Shown here one piece after another: positions 11,898 to 15,001 of a stretch of 15,001 bases of DNA. How positions within the stretch are numbered: the first letter of the stretch is position 1; every line of letters begins with the position of its first letter. The notes below the pieces were generated by a model that was given only the letters and a program-made list of their open reading frames with translations, had not been told where the DNA came from and searched no databases. The stretch is taken from positions 1-15,001 of the forward strand of contig JBBKWJ010000074.1 of assembly GCA_037968895.1 (NCBI GenBank). Direction: 5' to 3'. Made by a program: the position numbers and the translations under genes. The stretch is from JBBKWJ01 sp037968895 (GTDB lineage: Bacteria; Actinomycetota; Acidimicrobiia; Acidimicrobiales; SZUA-35).

Positions 11898-13748
11898 CTA
11901 GCTGCGGACGAGGATTTGGTAGAGGTCGGCGTAGAGGCCGCCGCTGGCCATCAGCTCGTCGTGCGTGCCGCGTTGCACAAGCTGGCCTTCGTCGAGAACC
12001 AAGATCTGATCGGCCTCGACAATGGTTGAGAGTCGGTGGGCGATAACCAGGGCGGTGCGGCCTTCGAGCGCCTCAGCGAGCGCCCGCTGCACCGCCGCCT
12101 CGTTCTCGGAGTCGAGATGGCTCGTTGCTTCGTCGAGGATGACGATTGCCGGGTTTTTCAGCAACATTCGTGCGATGGAGAGCCGCTGTTTCTCGCCGCC
12201 AGAGAACCGGTAGCCGCGCTCACCAACGACCGTGTCGTACCCGCCGGGAAGCTTCTCGATTGCGTCATGTATTTGCGCCGCTTTACATGCCGCTTCCATC
12301 TCTTCCTGGGTGGCCTCTGGCTTGGCGAAACGGAGGTTGTCGGCGATTGACTCGTGGAAGAGGTGCGGGTCTTGGACCACAACGCCAATCGCGTGGCGGA
12401 GCGATTCTTGTTTGTAGTCACGAACATCAACACCGTCGACAAGCACTCGACCTTCAAACACGTCGTAGAGCCGAGGTACGAGGTTGGTCATCGTGGTCTT
12501 GCCCGCACCAGATGGACCGACCAACGCAACGAGCTGACCCGGCTCGATCGTGAACGAAACATTTCGCAGCGTTGGCAGCTCGTTCTCGTCGGAGACGGTC
12601 GAACTCGGCGTTTCCAGTGACGGGATAATGGTCTCGGTCGACAATGGGTAGCGGAAGGTCACGTTTTCGAACTCGACGAAGCCCTTCGGCTCAGTCAGAT
12701 CGATGGCGTCTTCTTTATCAGCCAACGGTATTGGGCTATCGAGCACCTCGAAGACGCGATCGAAGCTGACCAGCGCGGTGAGCACATCGATGCGAGCGTT
12801 GGTAAGACCAGTGAGCGGCTGGTAGATCCGGCCAACAAGCAAACCCATCGTGGCCAATGCGCCTGCGGTGAACGAACCGTTAATGGCGAACAAGCCGCCA
12901 AGTCCGTAGACCAGCGCGGTGCCGATGGCCCCGAGCAGCCCAAGCATGATCATGAAGCCGCGGGTGAAGATGGCGCTGCGGATGCCGATGTCTCGAACTT
13001 CGGCTGCCTTCGCCGAGAAGCTCTCGACCTCGTCGTCGTGGCGGCCAAAGAGCTTGGCCAGAAGAGCGCCGGAGACGTTGAATCGCTCGGTCATCGTGGC
13101 GTTCATCTCGGCGTTGAGGTTCATCCCGTCTCGGGTAATGCCCTGCTGAATAGCGCCGATCTTCCGATAAGGAAACACAAAGAATGGTGTGAGAATCAGC
13201 GCCAGCATGGTGAGCCGCCACTCGTAGACAAACATGGCAATGAGCGTCGTGACCAGCGTAATGATGTTGGAGACGACAGTGCCGAGCGTTGTGGTGAGCG
13301 CCCGTTGGGCTCCGATCACGTCGTTGTTGAGGCGGTTGGTCAGCGTGCCGGTTTGAGTTCGGGTGAAGAACGCGATGGGGAGGCGTTGGACGTGGTCGAA
13401 CAGGGCGCTACGGAGGTCGTATATTACACCCTCGCCGATACGGGCCGACCAGAATCGCTCGAAGATCGACACAAACCCTTCTGCAATTGCCGCAGCCACA
13501 ATTGCAACGGCAAACACAAGGAGCAAGCCCTTGTCTTTGTTGGGAATGACGTCGTCGATGATGCGACCAAACAAAATTGGCGGCACGAGCCCAAGCACAG
13601 CCTGAAGCATCACGGTGAATAGGAAACCACCGACTAAGGGGCGATAGGGCCGGGCGAAACGCCACACCCTCGACGCCGACTGTCGATCGATCTTTGCGCC
13701 CTTGTACGAGTCTCGGTCGCGGGGCCAGATTGCATGCATTGCCATCAT
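11898..13748 (-). CDS. ABC exporter half-transporter (fused membrane and ATPase domains)
   Basis: It is 616 residues from ATG 13748 (TTG 13757 would add three). A six-helix exporter domain spans about 40-330 (FLFTVMLQAVLGLVPPILFG is helix 1; an SFDRVFEVLD segment leads into the ATPase). Counting from the ATG, the nucleotide-binding domain has FRY at 365-367, Walker A GPSGAGKT (411-418), Q-loop VVQDP (Q459), signature FSGGEKQ (515-521), Walker B VILDE (536-540) and H-loop His571. A polar insert of about 25 residues separates FRY from LRNVSF. It should form a homo- or heterodimeric MsbA/LmrA-like exporter in the inner membrane; the substrate is unknown. TAGCCT (13757-13762, minus) could be a -10 placing the mRNA start at the ATG. 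It diverges from the asparaginase gene. Confidence 0.9.
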   Translation of the reverse strand: MMAMHAIWPRDRDSYKGAKIDRQSASRVWRFARPYRPLVGGFLFTVMLQAVLGLVPPILFGRIIDDVIPNKDKGLLLVFAVAIVAAAIAEGFVSIFERFWSARIGEGVIYDLRSALFDHVQRLPIAFFTRTQTGTLTNRLNNDVIGAQRALTTTLGTVVSNIITLVTTLIAMFVYEWRLTMLALILTPFFVFPYRKIGAIQQGITRDGMNLNAEMNATMTERFNVSGALLAKLFGRHDDEVESFSAKAAEVRDIGIRSAIFTRGFMIMLGLLGAIGTALVYGLGGLFAINGSFTAGALATMGLLVGRIYQPLTGLTNARIDVLTALVSFDRVFEVLDSPIPLADKEDAIDLTEPKGFVEFENVTFRYPLSTETIIPSLETPSSTVSDENELPTLRNVSFTIEPGQLVALVGPSGAGKTTMTNLVPRLYDVFEGRVLVDGVDVRDYKQESLRHAIGVVVQDPHLFHESIADNLRFAKPEATQEEMEAACKAAQIHDAIEKLPGGYDTVVGERGYRFSGGEKQRLSIARMLLKNPAIVILDEATSHLDSENEAAVQRALAEALEGRTALVIAHRLSTIVEADQILVLDEGQLVQRGTHDELMASGGLYADLYQILVRS

Positions 13749-13798
13749 CTTGTTCAAGGCTAGGTCGCTGAGCGTAAGCTCCTCCTCAGACCATGACC

Positions 13799-13803
13799 GG
13801 AGG
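13799..13803 (+). promoter_or_regulatory. Ribosome binding site fixing the asparaginase start
   Basis: GGAGG lies 6 bases before GTG 13810. This rejects the longer open frame that reaches 13702, whose first 36 codons overlap the ABC gene. The whole divergent gap (13749-13809) is only 61 bases and must hold promoters for both directions. Confidence 0.7.
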
Positions 13804-13809
13804 CCAGTG

Positions 13810-14811
13810 GTGTCCTACCCCGAAAACCCGATCCTGACCATGCTGCGGCGAAACGGCTCAGTCGAGTCGGTCCACCGCGGTGCGTGGGTCGCCGTGCGAG
13901 CCAACGGCGAAATCATTGGCAATGTTGGCGACCCGCAGCAACTGGTGTTTCCGCGGAGCGCAAGCAAGAGCATTCAGGCGCTTCCCCTCATCGAAAGTGG
14001 CGCTGCTGATCACTTCGGTTTTGGGAACAAGGAAATCGCGCTGGCAATCGCCTCCCATAGCGGTGAGTCGCAGCACCTAGACGTCGTCGCCTCGATGCTC
14101 GGCGCAGCCGGGCTGAGCGATGCAGCCCTCCTTTGTGGGCCGCAGGCGCCCCGAGTCGGAGATCTAGAACAGCCGGCTACCCGCATTTTGAACAACTGCT
14201 CGGGCAAACACGCTGGCTTTCTCGCCACGGCTGTTCACATGGAGCTCGAACCCAAGTCGTATCTCGACCCGGCTGCGGCGGTCCAGCAAGCGGTCCACGC
14301 CGCAGTCGCCGATCTCGCTCAAACCGATCAGCTGTCTACCGCAATTGATGGGTGCGGAGCACCCACGTTCCGATTGCCTCTCGTTTCGCTCGCAGGCGCG
14401 ATCGCCTCGGTCACCAACCCAACGGAACTTTCCCCATCTCGGCGCGCTGCGTGCGAACGCATCGTCGAGGCTGCGGCCGCGTTCCCCGAACTTGTCGGTG
14501 GCGTCAAGGGTCGACTCGACAGTGACCTCATGAGGGTGACCAAGGGCCGGGTCTTCGCCAAAGTCGGCGCCGAGGCTGTTTTCGTGATCGGCGTCGTTGG
14601 CGACGACTTTGGTCTGGCAATAAAGATTGATGATGGCGGCGACCGGGGCATCTCGTACTATTTGCCGACTCTATTGAACGATCTCGGCGTCCTAAGCGAT
14701 GACGAGCTCACCGAGCTGAAACCGTGGAACGATCCCACCATCCGGAACTGGGACGGCTTAGTCGTCGGCAAACAAGAAACTGTTCCCTGGAAAGAGAGCA
14801 CCTCCAAGTGA
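13810..14811 (+). CDS. Asparaginase II-type (ReAV-like) amidohydrolase
   Basis: This 333-residue protein belongs to the asparaginase II family, which hydrolyses L-asparagine to aspartate and ammonia and is unrelated to the classical threonine-type asparaginases. Family motifs are all present: the serine/lysine pair S50-x-x-K53 (RSASKSIQALPL), S82 in ASHSGE, NNCSGKH with Cys130 and Lys133, and DGCGAP with Cys182. The last three correspond to the cysteine/lysine zinc site and the S-K pairs of the characterised Rhizobium etli enzyme. No signal peptide, so it is cytoplasmic. It starts at GTG 13810 after GGAGG. The final TGA overlaps the GTG of the next gene by 4 bases (GTGA), so the two are translationally coupled. 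Substrate preference cannot be read from sequence. Confidence 0.88.
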   Translation: MSYPENPILTMLRRNGSVESVHRGAWVAVRANGEIIGNVGDPQQLVFPRSASKSIQALPLIESGAADHFGFGNKEIALAIASHSGESQHLDVVASMLGAAGLSDAALLCGPQAPRVGDLEQPATRILNNCSGKHAGFLATAVHMELEPKSYLDPAAAVQQAVHAAVADLAQTDQLSTAIDGCGAPTFRLPLVSLAGAIASVTNPTELSPSRRAACERIVEAAAAFPELVGGVKGRLDSDLMRVTKGRVFAKVGAEAVFVIGVVGDDFGLAIKIDDGGDRGISYYLPTLLNDLGVLSDDELTELKPWNDPTIRNWDGLVVGKQETVPWKESTSK

Positions 14812-15001
14812 GAGCAGCAGTATGTCGGGCGTTCGGCGAGCCGCTGACCATTGAAGACGTCACCCTCGCTGATCCTGGCCCCGGCGAGGTCAGGGTCAAG
14901 ATGACGGCCGTTGCCATCTGTCATAGCGACATCACGCTCATCGACGGTGGCTGGGGCGGCGATTTGCCTGCCGTGTTCGGCCACGAGGGCGCAGGGATTG
15001 T
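14808..15001 (+). CDS. Zinc-dependent alcohol dehydrogenase, MDR superfamily (3' truncated by window edge)
   Basis: Only the first 64 residues are visible. GTG 14808 overlaps the asparaginase stop by 4 bases. The sequence opens MRAAVCRAFGEPLTIEDV, then PGPGEVRVKM, AICHSDITLIDGGWGG and LPAVFGHEGAGIV. This is the GroES-like N-terminus of medium-chain dehydrogenases: Cys38 and His59 are the first two catalytic zinc ligands, and GHEGAGIV is the family signature. The pattern resembles class III/FrmA- or Zn-ADH-type enzymes acting on alcohols or thiol-adducts of aldehydes. The nucleotide-binding fold lies outside the window, so cofactor and substrate cannot be told. Co-expressed with the asparaginase II gene. 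Confidence 0.85.
   Translation, partial: MRAAVCRAFGEPLTIEDVTLADPGPGEVRVKMTAVAICHSDITLIDGGWGGDLPAVFGHEGAGI

Noticed and set aside
13038..13622. Plus-strand open frame of about 195 codons
   Set aside because: It lies opposite the membrane domain of the ABC exporter, with charged low-complexity composition.

Overview
The window looks like the chromosome of a high-G+C actinobacterium. GTG starts are frequent, AGGAG-type ribosome binding sites are clear, one transcript is probably leaderless, and the gene families (LigD-type polymerase domain, MalT/SARP hybrid regulator, TetR, PEP-utilising swivel protein, YibE/F) are typical of Actinomycetota. An Acidimicrobiia-like lineage is a guess from the overall feel of the proteins. 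I see no rRNA, tRNA, CRISPR array, insertion sequence or phage gene. The window is densely coding: no stretch longer than about 175 bases lacks a gene.

Region 1 (1-4165) is the most interesting. After the tail of a LigD-type polymerase gene comes a 36-residue signal-peptide-like ORF (434-544). It converges on a 921-residue regulator on the minus strand (602-3367) that joins a MalT-like, degenerate-P-loop ATPase/helical body to a C-terminal SARP (OmpR-like winged helix plus BTAD) DNA-binding unit. Divergent from the regulator is an unrecognised 230-residue protein (3437-4129). Both plus-strand genes carry an identical, same-orientation direct repeat, TTGGTAC-N4-TTGGTAC, ending 49-50 bases before their start codons. 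Heptamers one helical turn apart are the classical operator form of SARP regulators. I propose a compact regulator/peptide/unknown-protein module with its own operator. The repeat in the divergent gap also covers the regulator's own ribosome binding site, which suggests autoregulation.

Region 2 (4166-6596) is a TetR regulator with a well-formed promoter (TTGACA-N17-CAAGAT) placing the start of transcription at its ATG, a 9-bp inverted repeat around that promoter, and an operon partner. The partner is a PEP-synthase/rifampin-phosphotransferase-like protein that keeps the phosphohistidine swivel domain but lacks the ATP-grasp domain.

Region 3 (6597-8952) has a 'quinate 5-dehydrogenase'-named family protein on the minus strand, divergent from a YibE/F membrane protein.

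Region 4 (8949-13748, minus strand) is a likely co-directional run: ABC exporter half-transporter, amidase-signature hydrolase, 5'-3' exonuclease and GNAT acetyltransferase. Region 5 (13810-15001, plus strand) diverges from the ABC gene and holds an asparaginase II-type enzyme translationally coupled to a zinc-dependent alcohol dehydrogenase cut by the window edge. These later genes look like ordinary metabolic and housekeeping genes.
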